Notes under the pieces: generated by a model
What the model was told of the DNA's origin: nothing
The model's input: the letters and a program-made list of their open reading frames with translations, nothing else
Databases searched by the model: none
Shown here: in pieces, positions 42,240-52,142 of the stretch
How positions within the stretch are numbered: position 1 is the stretch's first letter
Layout of the letters: each line of letters begins with the position of its first letter
DNA from: Dehalococcoidia bacterium
Lineage (GTDB): Bacteria; Chloroflexota; Dehalococcoidia; SpSt-223
Reading direction: 5' to 3'
Length of the DNA: 64,000 nucleotides
NCBI GenBank assembly: GCA_025054935.1
Contig: JANWZD010000003.1
Location: 1 to 64,000 of the forward strand
Position numbers and translations under genes: made by a program

Positions 42240-42956
42240 CTAGCGCTCCCCGTCAGGGAGCTGGGGCGCTCCGCTCCGGCGGAGACCGAGCCGCGCTTCA
42301 CGGGCGGCAAGCTGCTGTTCGATCTCGTCGGCGCCGAGCACCGCGTCGATCCGCGCCTCCAGCGTGTCGCGGGCTGCTTCTTCCTTCCCTTGCGCCAACT
42401 CGAGCTCTTGGCGCGCCCGCTCGATCAGCGCATCGGTTTTGCTCTTGTCGCCGATGTCGCGGATGCCTTGCTGCGCTTTCAAGCGGAGTTCGCTCGCGCG
42501 CTTCTGTTCCAGCAGCGACACGAGTTCTTGCCGCCGCGCCCTCGTGATCTCGATCTGCGCCTGCAGCTTCGCCTTCGCGTCGGCCAGTTTCTCGGCTTCC
42601 TGCTGAGACTGCTGGAGGTTTTCACGGATGTCCTCGAGCAGCCCGAGTTTGGTATTCAGCACTGCTTGCCGGGCCGCCGCCAATGTGCGCTCTCCTTTTT
42701 GGAGCAGCCGGTCGACGTCGGAGTCGAGCTTCGCCACTTCTGCTTCGATCTCTTCAAGCTGGCGAGTCAACGTTCGAGTTCGGCCGCGCTCGATCCCTTC
42801 CGCCGTCTGCAGCGACTCGTACGCCTCGCCCATCCGGTTGAGGTACTCGTCGAAGACGGCGAGGCGGTTCATGCTGAGCGCCTTGTCGAGCACAGCGTTG
42901 ATGTTGGCGGAGATAAGCAGGCTGACGCGGTCGAGGATCGACGTATACCCGGCCAT
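42240..42956 (-). CDS. PspA/IM30 family membrane-stress protein
   Basis: 238 residues, almost all helix. ILDRVSLLISANINAVLDKA at the N-terminus and the long coiled coil (QLEEIEAEVAKLDSDVDRLL, LLEDIRENLQQSQQEAEKLA) match PspA/IM30/Vipp1 proteins, which form ESCRT-III-like polymers on stressed membranes. It is the first gene of a minus-strand operon with two solute-binding proteins, one carrying VWA. The start ATG is preceded by GGAGGGGG. Regulation by the adjacent NarL-type response regulator (43033-43719) is possible but unproven. Confidence 0.88.
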   Translation of the reverse strand: MAGYTSILDRVSLLISANINAVLDKALSMNRLAVFDEYLNRMGEAYESLQTAEGIERGRTRTLTRQLEEIEAEVAKLDSDVDRLLQKGERTLAAARQAVLNTKLGLLEDIRENLQQSQQEAEKLADAKAKLQAQIEITRARRQELVSLLEQKRASELRLKAQQGIRDIGDKSKTDALIERARQELELAQGKEEAARDTLEARIDAVLGADEIEQQLAAREARLGLRRSGAPQLPDGER

Positions 42957-43032
42957 TGGCGGCCCCCTCCCTGCCTGGCGTTCGCTCGTTGCTCAATTCT
43001 ACGCTGCCGGCAGCGGAAGGGGTCCTGCCTGG

Positions 43033-43719
43033 TTAGACTTCCTCGTTCTTGCGAGGCGGCGTGATCCCTTGGCGGACGGCGTACGTTGCGGCCTGAACGC
43101 GGTCGTTGATCTGGAGCTTCTTGAAGATCGTGCTGAGATAGTTCTTGACGGTCTTTTCGGAGAGATAGAGGGTTGCCGCAATCTCTTTGTTCGAGGCGCC
43201 AGTCGAAACGAGGCGCAGGATGTCGGTCTCGCGCTCCGTCAGTTGTTCGAGGCGCGAGGTGGCGGAGGAGCCGCTCGGCGCAAGGCGCTGAAACTCTCTC
43301 AGCAGGTTGCCGGCGATCGTCGGGTCGATCAGGGCGGCGCCGTTCGCGACCGCGCGGATTGCCGTCGTCACTTCGCTCGCGCGCGCGCTCTTGAGGAGAT
43401 AGCCGCGCGCGCCTGCCCGCACCGCCTCGAAAACATACTGGTCTTGCCGATACATGCTGAGAATAATGATCCCGACGTCGGGGAATTCCTTCAACACCTG
43501 TCGTGTCGCTGCAACTCCATCAACGACAGGCATGTTGATATCCATCAGAATGACATCAGGGTGCAGTTCGCGCACCCGGTCGTTCACTTCTGAGCCGTCG
43601 GCCGCTTCGCCAACGACCTCGATATCGGGCTCGACCTCAAGGAGTTGGCGAAGGCCTTGACGAACTAACGTGTGATCGTCGACGAGAAGCACACGAATCT
43701 TTTTTTGCTCCGCGCTCAT
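43033..43719 (-). CDS. NarL/FixJ-type response regulator
   Basis: 228 residues. The receiver domain has VDDHTLVRQGL, phosphoacceptor Asp60 in VILMDINMP, and the switch lysine in YLLKSARASE. The C-terminal LuxR-type helix-turn-helix has LTERETDILRLVSTGASNKEIAATLYLSEKTVKN. No partner kinase is adjacent. ATG 43719 is preferred; an in-frame start at 43764 would lie upstream, overlapping the -10 region. It is transcribed toward the PspA operon with a 76-base gap. Confidence 0.93.
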   Translation of the reverse strand: MSAEQKKIRVLLVDDHTLVRQGLRQLLEVEPDIEVVGEAADGSEVNDRVRELHPDVILMDINMPVVDGVAATRQVLKEFPDVGIIILSMYRQDQYVFEAVRAGARGYLLKSARASEVTTAIRAVANGAALIDPTIAGNLLREFQRLAPSGSSATSRLEQLTERETDILRLVSTGASNKEIAATLYLSEKTVKNYLSTIFKKLQINDRVQAATYAVRQGITPPRKNEEV

Positions 43720-43748
43720 ACCATCGCCGCCTCTTCGAAATTGCGTTG

Positions 43749-43777
43749 AGTATACCGATCGCACTCGTGAAGAGCAA
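43749..43777 (-). promoter_or_regulatory. Promoter of the response regulator
   Basis: On the minus strand: TTGCTC (-35, 43777-43772), a 17-base spacer and TATACT (-10, 43754-43749), 29 bases before the ATG. Confidence 0.55.
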
Positions 43778-43795
43778 TCAACACGAACGCCGATC

Positions 43796-44464
43796 TCAAC
43801 GGCGGGACCCTGCTCCGCGATCGGCGGAACTGTCGGCGCTCTCTCCTGCTTCTGCCCGCACGATAACCCGGAGGCTGTAGTCGCGAGTGCGGTAGTCGAA
43901 CATGCCGCCGCAGGTAATCAGGGTCACCGTCGGACGCGCCGTCGGGCCGAAGATCTGGGCGAGCGGCGCAGTCGCCGGCTCGACTGTCCAGACTTCCCGC
44001 ACGCGGAAGCGATGGGAGGCGCCGTCGCTGGCGATCGTTTCGATTTCATCCCCCGGTGTCAGTTCGCGAAGGCGGGCGAAGACGGCAAGACGACCGCCCC
44101 AATCGACATGGCCGGCGAAGACACTGTTGCCCGGCAAGCCGGGGGGGGCGCTTCCTTCATACCACACCACATACTCCCCGTTCGTCGGCAGAACCATCTC
44201 GCCCGCCGCGTCGAGGCCGACTTCCTGCACCCGCGCATCGACGCCGATCCGCGGGATCCGCAGCCGCTTCGGCGGCAAGAAGAGGGGGGCGATCACGGGC
44301 GTTCGCCGGGCGACAGGGGGGGACAGCGAGACGGTTGCGGTCGGAGGAGGAGGGCTCGCAGTCGGAGACGCTGCTGGCTGCGCAGGAGAGCGCTCGCCGC
44401 GGGCAGGAGCGCACGCACCGAGGAGAAGGGCGCTGCCAAGCGTGAGAAGGGCACGCCGGTTCAT
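43796..44464 (-). CDS. Sortase
   Basis: 222 residues. An N-terminal hydrophobic segment with LLLGACAP could be a signal peptide with lipobox. A Pro/Thr-rich linker follows, then the sortase beta-barrel: catalytic His119 in VFAGHVDWGG, Cys185 in LITCGGMFD and Arg in DYSLRVIV. It cleaves LPXTG-type signals and joins surface proteins to the envelope. Two LPRTG proteins are in the window: the gene two places upstream in this operon and the one at 59580-60227. It overlaps its upstream neighbour by four bases. Confidence 0.9.
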   Translation of the reverse strand: MNRRALLTLGSALLLGACAPARGERSPAQPAASPTASPPPPTATVSLSPPVARRTPVIAPLFLPPKRLRIPRIGVDARVQEVGLDAAGEMVLPTNGEYVVWYEGSAPPGLPGNSVFAGHVDWGGRLAVFARLRELTPGDEIETIASDGASHRFRVREVWTVEPATAPLAQIFGPTARPTVTLITCGGMFDYRTRDYSLRVIVRAEAGESADSSADRGAGSRR

Positions 44465-45300
44465 CGCTCTCCTTCGACGCGGAACGGGACATACGCAGCC
44501 CGGTCGCCTTGGCGGATGCTGACGTAGATCGTGCCCGTCGCCTGCTCCGGCAGGTGAACACTGCCGACGAAGGCGCCGGTTGGGCCAGCCCGCGTTCGTG
44601 CCAGTTCGCTCATTCCCTCTTCGCTCGGTGCTGGACCCCATCGGATCGCAATCTCGCCGCCTGGGGTCCAGTTCGCTCCCGAGATGGTGACGCGGCTGCC
44701 TCGCGGGCCGCTGCTTGGCGCCATCGTCATTCGGGGTTGGCTGTCGGCAGGCGGGTCAACCTGCAGCGGAGGACGCGAGAGCGCTGACGGCGTCGGAGAA
44801 GGAGTGGGGTTCGGCGTCACCGTTGCCGTGCTCGGGGCAGCGGGCGGAGTAGAGGGGCGCGTCGGCGGGAAGAGCGTGTAGGTGGTGACAGTGGGGTGCG
44901 GTGTCGTCATCGGCTGTGACTGGACAGTCGTTCGTGTGAACGGCCGCAAGAGGCTCGCCTCGAGGCTGATGACGAAGAGAACGACCGCCGCGATCAGCCC
45001 GACCCGAAGAAGAAAACCTCCCGAGAGCAGTGCGGGGAGGCGCCATCGCGGCCGTGCCGCCGGCGGGGCAGGAAGCGGCTCAGTTGACTCGCGCATCCCC
45101 ACCGCCAGCACATAGGCCGGACAGTTGACGTGATTGGCAGTCAGGCAGAACAGCCCTTGCTGGACCCGCGCAATTTCCGACCCGGTGCGCTTGGCGTAGC
45201 AACGGTGGCCTGGCCACGGGATCGACGTGCGCGTCCAGCGGTCGTGCTCGGTGCCGAGAAACTCGCAGGGCCGGTCGCGCTCACTCGCTGGGGCGGTCAT
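44461..45300 (-). CDS. Membrane protein with N-terminal four-cysteine module and extracellular Ig-like domain
   Basis: 279 residues. Residues 12-60 hold Cys12, Cys34, Cys52 and Cys60 with conserved-looking spacing (PCEFLG, GHRCY, FCL, NCPAY), probably a cytoplasmic metal-binding knot. One membrane helix spans residues ~80-107. A Thr/Pro-rich linker leads to an outside domain (SRVTISGANWTPGGEIAIRW), which looks like an IPT/Ig-type fold. Function unknown. It overlaps the surface propeller gene upstream and the sortase downstream by four bases each, so it belongs to the sortase system. Confidence 0.7.
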   Translation of the reverse strand: MTAPASERDRPCEFLGTEHDRWTRTSIPWPGHRCYAKRTGSEIARVQQGLFCLTANHVNCPAYVLAVGMRESTEPLPAPPAARPRWRLPALLSGGFLLRVGLIAAVVLFVISLEASLLRPFTRTTVQSQPMTTPHPTVTTYTLFPPTRPSTPPAAPSTATVTPNPTPSPTPSALSRPPLQVDPPADSQPRMTMAPSSGPRGSRVTISGANWTPGGEIAIRWGPAPSEEGMSELARTRAGPTGAFVGSVHLPEQATGTIYVSIRQGDRAAYVPFRVEGER

Positions 45301-46499
45301 GGCGCGCTCCTGCGCCATCGTGCGCCGAGGAGCACAAGCACGATGGCGAGGGGAAGGAGGATCGCGCTGCTGGGGGCGCTCCCGTCCCCGGTGCGCGGCA
45401 GCGCGGCGGGCAGCGGGGGAAGAGGCGGCGCGCTCGCTGGGCGCGGCTCTGCGCTTCCACTTGGGGCGCGGGGTACTGGCCGGTCCGGCTCGAGGGCGGG
45501 CGGCGTCGCAATACCGGGCAGCCCGCCGGGCAGCAGGTTCGGCTGGAGCGGCGAAATCGCGATGCCGGTTGGGTCCGGCTGGACGCGGATAACCGCTCGT
45601 ACCAGCTCGGTCGCGGGGTCAATAGCGGCGACGGTCGCGTCCCGCGCGTTCACCACATACAGCGTCCCTCCGTCAGGCGCGACCGCGATCGCGATAGGCA
45701 TGCGCCCGACGGCGAGCGTTGAACGAACGCGCCCCGCCTCAATGTCGACAAACGAGAGGGTGTTGTTCCCGCTGTTGGCAACGTAGAGCGTCCGCCCATC
45801 CGGCGCGATCGCGAGCGCGCTGGGCGCTTCGCCGACGGGGATCGTCGCAATGCTCTCTCGCCGCGCGAGGTCGATAAGGGTGACGCTGTTGCTCTGACGG
45901 TTAGCGACGAACGCCTGCCCAGGCGCGACGGCGAGAGCGGCAGCCCCCTCGCCGACGGGGAGCGACCCCACAACGCGACCCGAGACATCGTAGATCGACA
46001 GCGAACGCTCGCTTGGCACGAGGGCAAGGAGAAGATTTCCCCCCGGCGTGAGCGCAAGGGCGCTCGGCGGTCCAAGAGCGCCAAGGCTGCCGACCCGCGC
46101 TCCAGTGGCGGTGTCCATCACAAAGATCTGGTTCGAGGCGGCGCTCGCGATGTAGAGATAGCGGCCGGTAGGGTCGAGCGCGAGCGCCGCTGGCGGTCCG
46201 CCGACGGGATAGGTCTTGACCACCGAGTCGATCGGCGCTTCGATCACGGAGATGGTGTTGGACCCGCGGTTGGCGACGTAGGCAAAACGTCCGTCGCCGC
46301 TGTACACCACCGCCCGCGGGTCGAGGCCGACGTCGATTGTCGCAAGCACTTCATTCTCGGTCGCCGAGAGAATACTCACCTGATTCCCCGCGCCGTGGGT
46401 GACATAGATCGTGCCAACCCCATTTGCTGCGGCGAACGGAACAGCGGGGATGACGGCGAGCAGGACCAAGCCGAGGACGATGAGGACAGTTCGCTGCAC
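45297..46499 (-). CDS. Surface beta-propeller protein with LPRTG sorting signal
   Basis: 400 residues. A signal peptide is followed by about seven YVTN/NHL-type repeats of ~40 residues, each with a phrase like SALAIAPDGRTLYVANSGNN. A Pro-rich linker leads to LPRTG at residues 367-371, a hydrophobic helix and an RWRR tail: a complete sortase substrate signal. Such propellers serve as adhesive or structural surface proteins. GTG 46499 is preceded by GGAGAA. First gene of the propeller - Cys-module - sortase operon. Confidence 0.88.
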   Translation of the reverse strand: MQRTVLIVLGLVLLAVIPAVPFAAANGVGTIYVTHGAGNQVSILSATENEVLATIDVGLDPRAVVYSGDGRFAYVANRGSNTISVIEAPIDSVVKTYPVGGPPAALALDPTGRYLYIASAASNQIFVMDTATGARVGSLGALGPPSALALTPGGNLLLALVPSERSLSIYDVSGRVVGSLPVGEGAAALAVAPGQAFVANRQSNSVTLIDLARRESIATIPVGEAPSALAIAPDGRTLYVANSGNNTLSFVDIEAGRVRSTLAVGRMPIAIAVAPDGGTLYVVNARDATVAAIDPATELVRAVIRVQPDPTGIAISPLQPNLLPGGLPGIATPPALEPDRPVPRAPSGSAEPRPASAPPLPPLPAALPRTGDGSAPSSAILLPLAIVLVLLGARWRRSAP

Positions 46500-46634
46500 G
46501 GTGGGTTCTCCGCGAGAACTCGCCCGGATCGTAGCGAGGCAGCCGCTCCTTCCCTGTATCAGGAAATCCCCGAAACCGTGAGCCGCCGACCCTGACCGAC
46601 AGACCAAGCGGCCAAGCTCTTGAGGAGATGGCTG

Positions 46635-46643
46635 TGCTATACT
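46635..46643 (+). promoter_or_regulatory. Extended -10 promoter of the mre operon
   Basis: TGCTATACT (TGn-TATACT), 75 bases before the preferred mreB GTG. Confidence 0.55.
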
Positions 46644-46718
46644 CAGGCCGGCGACCGGCCGAAGAAGCGGGCCGTCGTTGACATTTCCGCGCGAGCTGCT
46701 GAGTCCGGGGCGCCGCTT

Positions 46719-47786
<1,068 letters not shown>

Positions 47787-47792
47787 GCGCTC

Positions 47793-48620
47793 GTGATCCG
47801 CGCCCGTGCTGCTGTTGGACCGCTGCTCTGGCTCTGCTTTGCAGTCATCGGGATCTGGGTGGCGAATAGCGGTGTGGCACGGCCAGTGTTAGGCGCCGCA
47901 TCGGCGGCCTTTGCGCCGGTCCAGCAGCTCCTGACCACCGTCGTGCAGCCGCTGGGCGCCCTTGTCCGCGGCGTGCTCGATGTTGGTGCCTCCCGCGAGG
48001 AGAACGAACGGCTCCGCCAGCTGGTCGATCGGCTGAATGCCGAAGTGGTGCGGCTCCAAGAGTCTGATATCGAAAACGAGCGGCTGCGGGCGATGCTCGA
48101 CTTTCGCCGGCGCAACCCGCAGTTCGAGCTGATGGCGGCACGGATCATCGCGATGGACCCGAGCAGTCCCGTGCGCTCGGCGACGATCGACCGGGGCGCG
48201 GAGGCAGGGATCCGGGAGGGCATGGTTGTCCTCAGCCCGGCAGGCAACTTGGTCGGACGAGTGGTGCAGGTCTGGCCGACAACGGCGCGCGTCCTCTTCA
48301 TTGTGGATTCGTCAAGTTCTGTCAACGCCTTAATCCAGCGCGCCGACTCGCGGGCGCTCGGCATCGTGAACGGCTTGCCCGGCGACCGCCTGCTGATGCG
48401 CTACCTCCCTCAGCAAGAGGAGATCCGGGCAGGCGATATCGTGGTGACCTCCGGGCTTGGCGAGAATTATCCCCGCGGCTTGCACATAGGCCAAGTTGTC
48501 GAGGTGAAGCGCAATCCGGTCGACCTGTTCCAAGAGGCGCGCGTTGACCCGGCGGTCAAGTTCTCGCGGTTGGACTCGGTCCAAGTGATTATGAATTTCT
48601 TTCCGGCCGGCTTGAATTGA
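47793..48620 (+). CDS. mreC: Rod-shape determining protein MreC
   Basis: 275 residues. One N-terminal helix (residues ~8-25), a coiled coil (EENERLRQLVDRLNAEV) and the two-barrel domain outside the membrane (ARIIAMDPSSPVRSATIDRG, VTSGLGENYPRGLHIGQV). MreC bridges MreB to PBP2 and RodA. The GTG start is six bases after the mreB stop. Confidence 0.95.
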   Translation: MIRARAAVGPLLWLCFAVIGIWVANSGVARPVLGAASAAFAPVQQLLTTVVQPLGALVRGVLDVGASREENERLRQLVDRLNAEVVRLQESDIENERLRAMLDFRRRNPQFELMAARIIAMDPSSPVRSATIDRGAEAGIREGMVVLSPAGNLVGRVVQVWPTTARVLFIVDSSSSVNALIQRADSRALGIVNGLPGDRLLMRYLPQQEEIRAGDIVVTSGLGENYPRGLHIGQVVEVKRNPVDLFQEARVDPAVKFSRLDSVQVIMNFFPAGLN

Positions 48621-49120
48621 CGACGGCGCTTATCGCGGTGCTCTTCCTCCTTGCGGTGGTGCTGCTGCACGTGACCGTTTTGCCCACGGTGCTGCCGACT
48701 ACCTTCCGTCCTGACGCGCTGCTGGCGGCGACAATGACGTGGGGCGCGCTTGCGGGCTACCGCCAAGCGGTCGCCGTTGGCGTGGTCGGCGGCTTTCTCG
48801 TCGACCTGTGGGGGGATGCCCCGATCGGGGTGACCGGCCTTCTCGTAGGCGCTGTCGCGTTCCTGACGGCCGTCGGCGAGATCCCGCTTGTCCCGGCGAA
48901 TGCCCTCTTCCCGCTGCTTGCCGCCTTTGTTGGCGAGCTCCTTGTGCAGGGGCTTCGGATTATTCTGTTCCAAGCGCTTGGGCGGCCGGTCGAGATCGTC
49001 GAGCCGATGCCGGCGCTTATTCTGCTCACCGCCGTCTCGACGGCGTTGCTGGCGCTCGGGTTCTACCCCTTTGCGCGCTGGCTCGACCGGCGGCGGCGGG
49101 GACCGCGTCTCGAATGGTGA
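48617..49120 (+). CDS. mreD: Rod-shape determining protein MreD
   Basis: 167 residues with five or six hydrophobic segments and the MreD-typical FRPDALLAATMTWGALAGYR and GFLVDLWGDAPIGVTGL loops. The TTG start overlaps the mreC stop (TTGA). Its presence between mreC and mrdA confirms the assignment despite low sequence conservation in the family. Confidence 0.9.
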   Translation: MTTALIAVLFLLAVVLLHVTVLPTVLPTTFRPDALLAATMTWGALAGYRQAVAVGVVGGFLVDLWGDAPIGVTGLLVGAVAFLTAVGEIPLVPANALFPLLAAFVGELLVQGLRIILFQALGRPVEIVEPMPALILLTAVSTALLALGFYPFARWLDRRRRGPRLEW

Positions 49121-49124
49121 GGCC

Positions 49125-51026
49125 ATGCTGACCACGCTCGGCGGCGGGACAAAGTTCAAATCGCCGAAGCGGCCGCGCCTCACTCCCGCGGCCGCAATCC
49201 GCCTCCGTTTCTGGGCGCTGCGCGCGGCGGTGTTTCTCCTTTTTGGCATCTTGATCGTTCAGCTGTGGCGGCTCCAAGTCGTCGAGGGGCGCGTCTATCA
49301 GACCCGCGCCGAGGTCAACCGGGTGCGCCTCCAAACGATCCCGCCAATCCGCGGCGTCGTCTTCGACCGAAATGGGCGGCAGCTCGTTCGCAATGTCCCG
49401 AGCTTTGTCGTGAGCGTGACGCCCTTCGACTTGCCGATCGATCAGCAAGCGCGGGTCGCTGAGCGCTTAGCGAAGCTGCTCAACATGCTGCCTGAGGATG
49501 TGGAGCGGCCGATCGCCCTGCGTCGGCTTCGCGGCGAAATCTTCCAGCCCGTCATTATCAAGTCGGGCATCGACCAGACCACGGCATTCATCATCGAGGA
49601 GAACAACGACAAGCTTCCTGGCGTCCAAGTGCGGACGGAGTCGGTACGGCAGTATCTCGGCGGGCCCATCTATTCCCACATTCTCGGCTATACCGGCCGC
49701 ATCACCGAGGAGGAGTATCAAGCGCTGCGCCATCTCGGCTATACCCTGAACGACCGCCTCGGCAAGACGGGGGTCGAGCTGACCTTTGAGCGCGTACTGC
49801 GCGGACAGCCCGGCAAAGAGCAGATCATCGTCAATGCGACCGGCCGCCAAGTTGGGGAGCTCGACTCGATCGCTCCCGTTCCCGGCGACAACCTAGTCCT
49901 CACCATCGACAGCGATCTTCAGAGCTTCGTCGCCGATGCTGTGCGGGCGACGATGGGCAACTCGAAATACGCAGTCGGGATCGTCATTCACGTCAAAACG
50001 GGGGAGCTGCTCGCCTTCGTCTCGCTCCCGGGGTATGACAACAATCTGTTCTCCGGACCCGTGCCAGAGAAAGAGTGGAATGAACTGCTGACTAGTCCGT
50101 CACGGCCGCTCGTCAACCATGGGATTAGCGACAATTTCCCCCCGGGCTCGATCTTCAAGCTGATCACGGGGGCGGCGGCACTCCAAGAGAAGATCGCCAC
50201 AGTCGATACCAAGATCTTTTCAAAAGGCTATCTTGAACTGCGCTCCGAGATCGACCCGCGCATTATTTACATCTTCCGTGACTGGGGCGCTCATGGATGG
50301 CTTGACTTCTATCAAGCGATGGCGCGCTCCGGCGATGTCTACTTTTACCAGCTTGCCGGCGGCCACTACGACTTTCCGGGGCTGGGGGCCGAGCGGCTCG
50401 CGGCCTATTCGCGCGCTTTCGGTCTTGGCGAGCCGACCGGCGTCGACCTTCCTGGCGAGGTCGGCGGGGTCGTTCCTACCCCGGCGTGGAAACTCCGGGA
50501 GTTCGGCGAGGAGTGGTACACCGGCGACACCTACAACATGGGGATCGGGCAGGGCTTCTGGGCGGTGACACCGCTCCAGATGCTGATGGTGGTGACTGCC
50601 TTCGCAAATGGCGGAGAACTCCTCCGGCCGCTGATCGTCAAAGAGATCCGCGATCCCAACAACAACGTCGTTCAGCGCTTCGAGCGAGAAGTCCGGCGGC
50701 GCGTTCCGGTGAGCGTCGACAATCTGAACGAAGTCAGCCGCGGAATGGTGCTCGGCGTGGAATGGGAGCAGGGAACAGCGCGCGAGGCTTTTGTTCCCGG
50801 GATGCGCATCGCGGCGAAGACCGGCACCGCCGAGTTCGGCCAGCGCGACCCGCGGACAGGCTGGTACGAGTCGCAGCACGGCTGGTGCTTCGCCTTCGGG
50901 CCGGTCGAAAACCCGGAGATCGCGGTCCTCGTCTTTCATGAGTTCGGCAGCGGCGGCCAAACGGCCGCCCCTGCTGTCGGGCGCATCCTCCGCTATTACT
51001 TCTCCCGCGGCCAGTTGGCGCGCTAG
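49125..51026 (+). CDS. mrdA: Penicillin-binding protein 2 (peptidoglycan transpeptidase)
   Basis: 633 residues. One N-terminal helix (residues ~30-48), the class B dimerisation domain with RGVVFDRNGRQLVRN, and the transpeptidase domain: SxxK with Ser342 in PPGSIFKLITG, SGD in place of the usual SxN (ARSGDVYFYQ), and KTGT with Lys565. It cross-links side-wall peptidoglycan with RodA. The ATG starts four bases after the mreD stop. Confidence 0.95.
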   Translation: MLTTLGGGTKFKSPKRPRLTPAAAIRLRFWALRAAVFLLFGILIVQLWRLQVVEGRVYQTRAEVNRVRLQTIPPIRGVVFDRNGRQLVRNVPSFVVSVTPFDLPIDQQARVAERLAKLLNMLPEDVERPIALRRLRGEIFQPVIIKSGIDQTTAFIIEENNDKLPGVQVRTESVRQYLGGPIYSHILGYTGRITEEEYQALRHLGYTLNDRLGKTGVELTFERVLRGQPGKEQIIVNATGRQVGELDSIAPVPGDNLVLTIDSDLQSFVADAVRATMGNSKYAVGIVIHVKTGELLAFVSLPGYDNNLFSGPVPEKEWNELLTSPSRPLVNHGISDNFPPGSIFKLITGAAALQEKIATVDTKIFSKGYLELRSEIDPRIIYIFRDWGAHGWLDFYQAMARSGDVYFYQLAGGHYDFPGLGAERLAAYSRAFGLGEPTGVDLPGEVGGVVPTPAWKLREFGEEWYTGDTYNMGIGQGFWAVTPLQMLMVVTAFANGGELLRPLIVKEIRDPNNNVVQRFEREVRRRVPVSVDNLNEVSRGMVLGVEWEQGTAREAFVPGMRIAAKTGTAEFGQRDPRTGWYESQHGWCFAFGPVENPEIAVLVFHEFGSGGQTAAPAVGRILRYYFSRGQLAR

Positions 51027-51035
51027 GGACGCCCC

Positions 51036-52142
51036 ATGGATGTTCGCGTTTGGCGCACGATGGACCCGCTGATTGTCGCCGCGATGGCGGGATTGATCGT
51101 TCTCGGGCTAGTCCTGATCTACAGCGCCTCTGCCACGGGGGAATGGGCGCGCGGGCCGCTTGTCGACCATCCCATGGTGCGCCAGCTGTTCTACGCCGCT
51201 ATCGGCTTCGGCGCTCTCCTGCTGGCCATGATGCTCGATTATCGTCTGCTCGGCCGGGCGGCGCCCGTCCTCTACGCGCTTGCTGTCCTCGCGCTCATCG
51301 CTGTCCTCGTCGTCGGCCAAGAGAGCTACGGCGCAAAGCGGTGGATCAACCTGCCAGTCGTTCAATTCCAGCCCTCTGAGTTCTCCAAGCTTGTGCTGAT
51401 CATCACCCTCGCCAAGTTCTTCGCTGACCGCGAAGGCTCGGTCCGCTCGCTGCGGACCTTGACGCTGTCGCTCCTGCTGGCGGTGATCCCGATGGGGCTC
51501 ATCTTCCTCGAGCCCGATGTCGGGACAACTCTCGTCGTCGGCGCGATCTGGCTGGGCATGGCGCTGATGAGCGGTATCCCGCTGCGCTATTTCGGGATAC
51601 TGACCCTTGCAGGGCTGATTGTGCTGCCGCTGATCTATGAGTTCGCGCTCCAAGACTATCAGCGCGCCCGCATCGAGACCTTTCTCGACCCTGAGCGCGA
51701 CCCGCTCGGCCGCTCCTACAACCTGATCCAAGCCGAGATCTCCATCGGGTCCGGCGGCTTTTTCGGGAAAGGGCTGATGGCCGGAACCCAAACGCAGCTG
51801 AACTATCTGCGCGTGCAGACTACCGACTTCATCTTCAGCGTTTTAGGGGAAGAACTCGGCTTTCTCGGCGGCGTCCTCTTGCTCGGCCTGTTCACGGTCA
51901 TCCTTCTGCGCGCGATTGGGGCGGCTGAGCGCGCCCGCGACCCGTTTGCGCGGCTGCTTGTGAGCGGCATCTGCATCATGCTCTTGGTTCAGACGACGAT
52001 CAACATCGCGGTCAACACGCGGCTGATCCCCGCGACGGGCGTGCCGCTCCCTTTCATCTCGGCAGGCGGCACCTCACTCATCACCTGCATGATCGCCATC
52101 GGCCTGATCGAGTCGGTGGCAGCGCGCCGGAGCCGCGGGTGA
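51036..52142 (+). CDS. rodA: Peptidoglycan glycosyltransferase RodA (SEDS family)
   Basis: 368 residues with ~10 helices. SYGAKRWINLPVVQFQPSEF, FLEPDVGTTLVVG and TTDFIFSVLGEELGF are the SEDS hallmarks, and the tail has GVPLPFISAGGTSL. RodA polymerises lipid II in the elongation complex with PBP2. Ten bases after mrdA. Confidence 0.95.
   Translation: MDVRVWRTMDPLIVAAMAGLIVLGLVLIYSASATGEWARGPLVDHPMVRQLFYAAIGFGALLLAMMLDYRLLGRAAPVLYALAVLALIAVLVVGQESYGAKRWINLPVVQFQPSEFSKLVLIITLAKFFADREGSVRSLRTLTLSLLLAVIPMGLIFLEPDVGTTLVVGAIWLGMALMSGIPLRYFGILTLAGLIVLPLIYEFALQDYQRARIETFLDPERDPLGRSYNLIQAEISIGSGGFFGKGLMAGTQTQLNYLRVQTTDFIFSVLGEELGFLGGVLLLGLFTVILLRAIGAAERARDPFARLLVSGICIMLLVQTTINIAVNTRLIPATGVPLPFISAGGTSLITCMIAIGLIESVAARRSRG

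Noticed and set aside
40240-42243. 667-codon plus-strand frame
   Set aside because: Antisense to the two binding-protein genes, which have signal anchors, a MIDAS motif and operon spacing.
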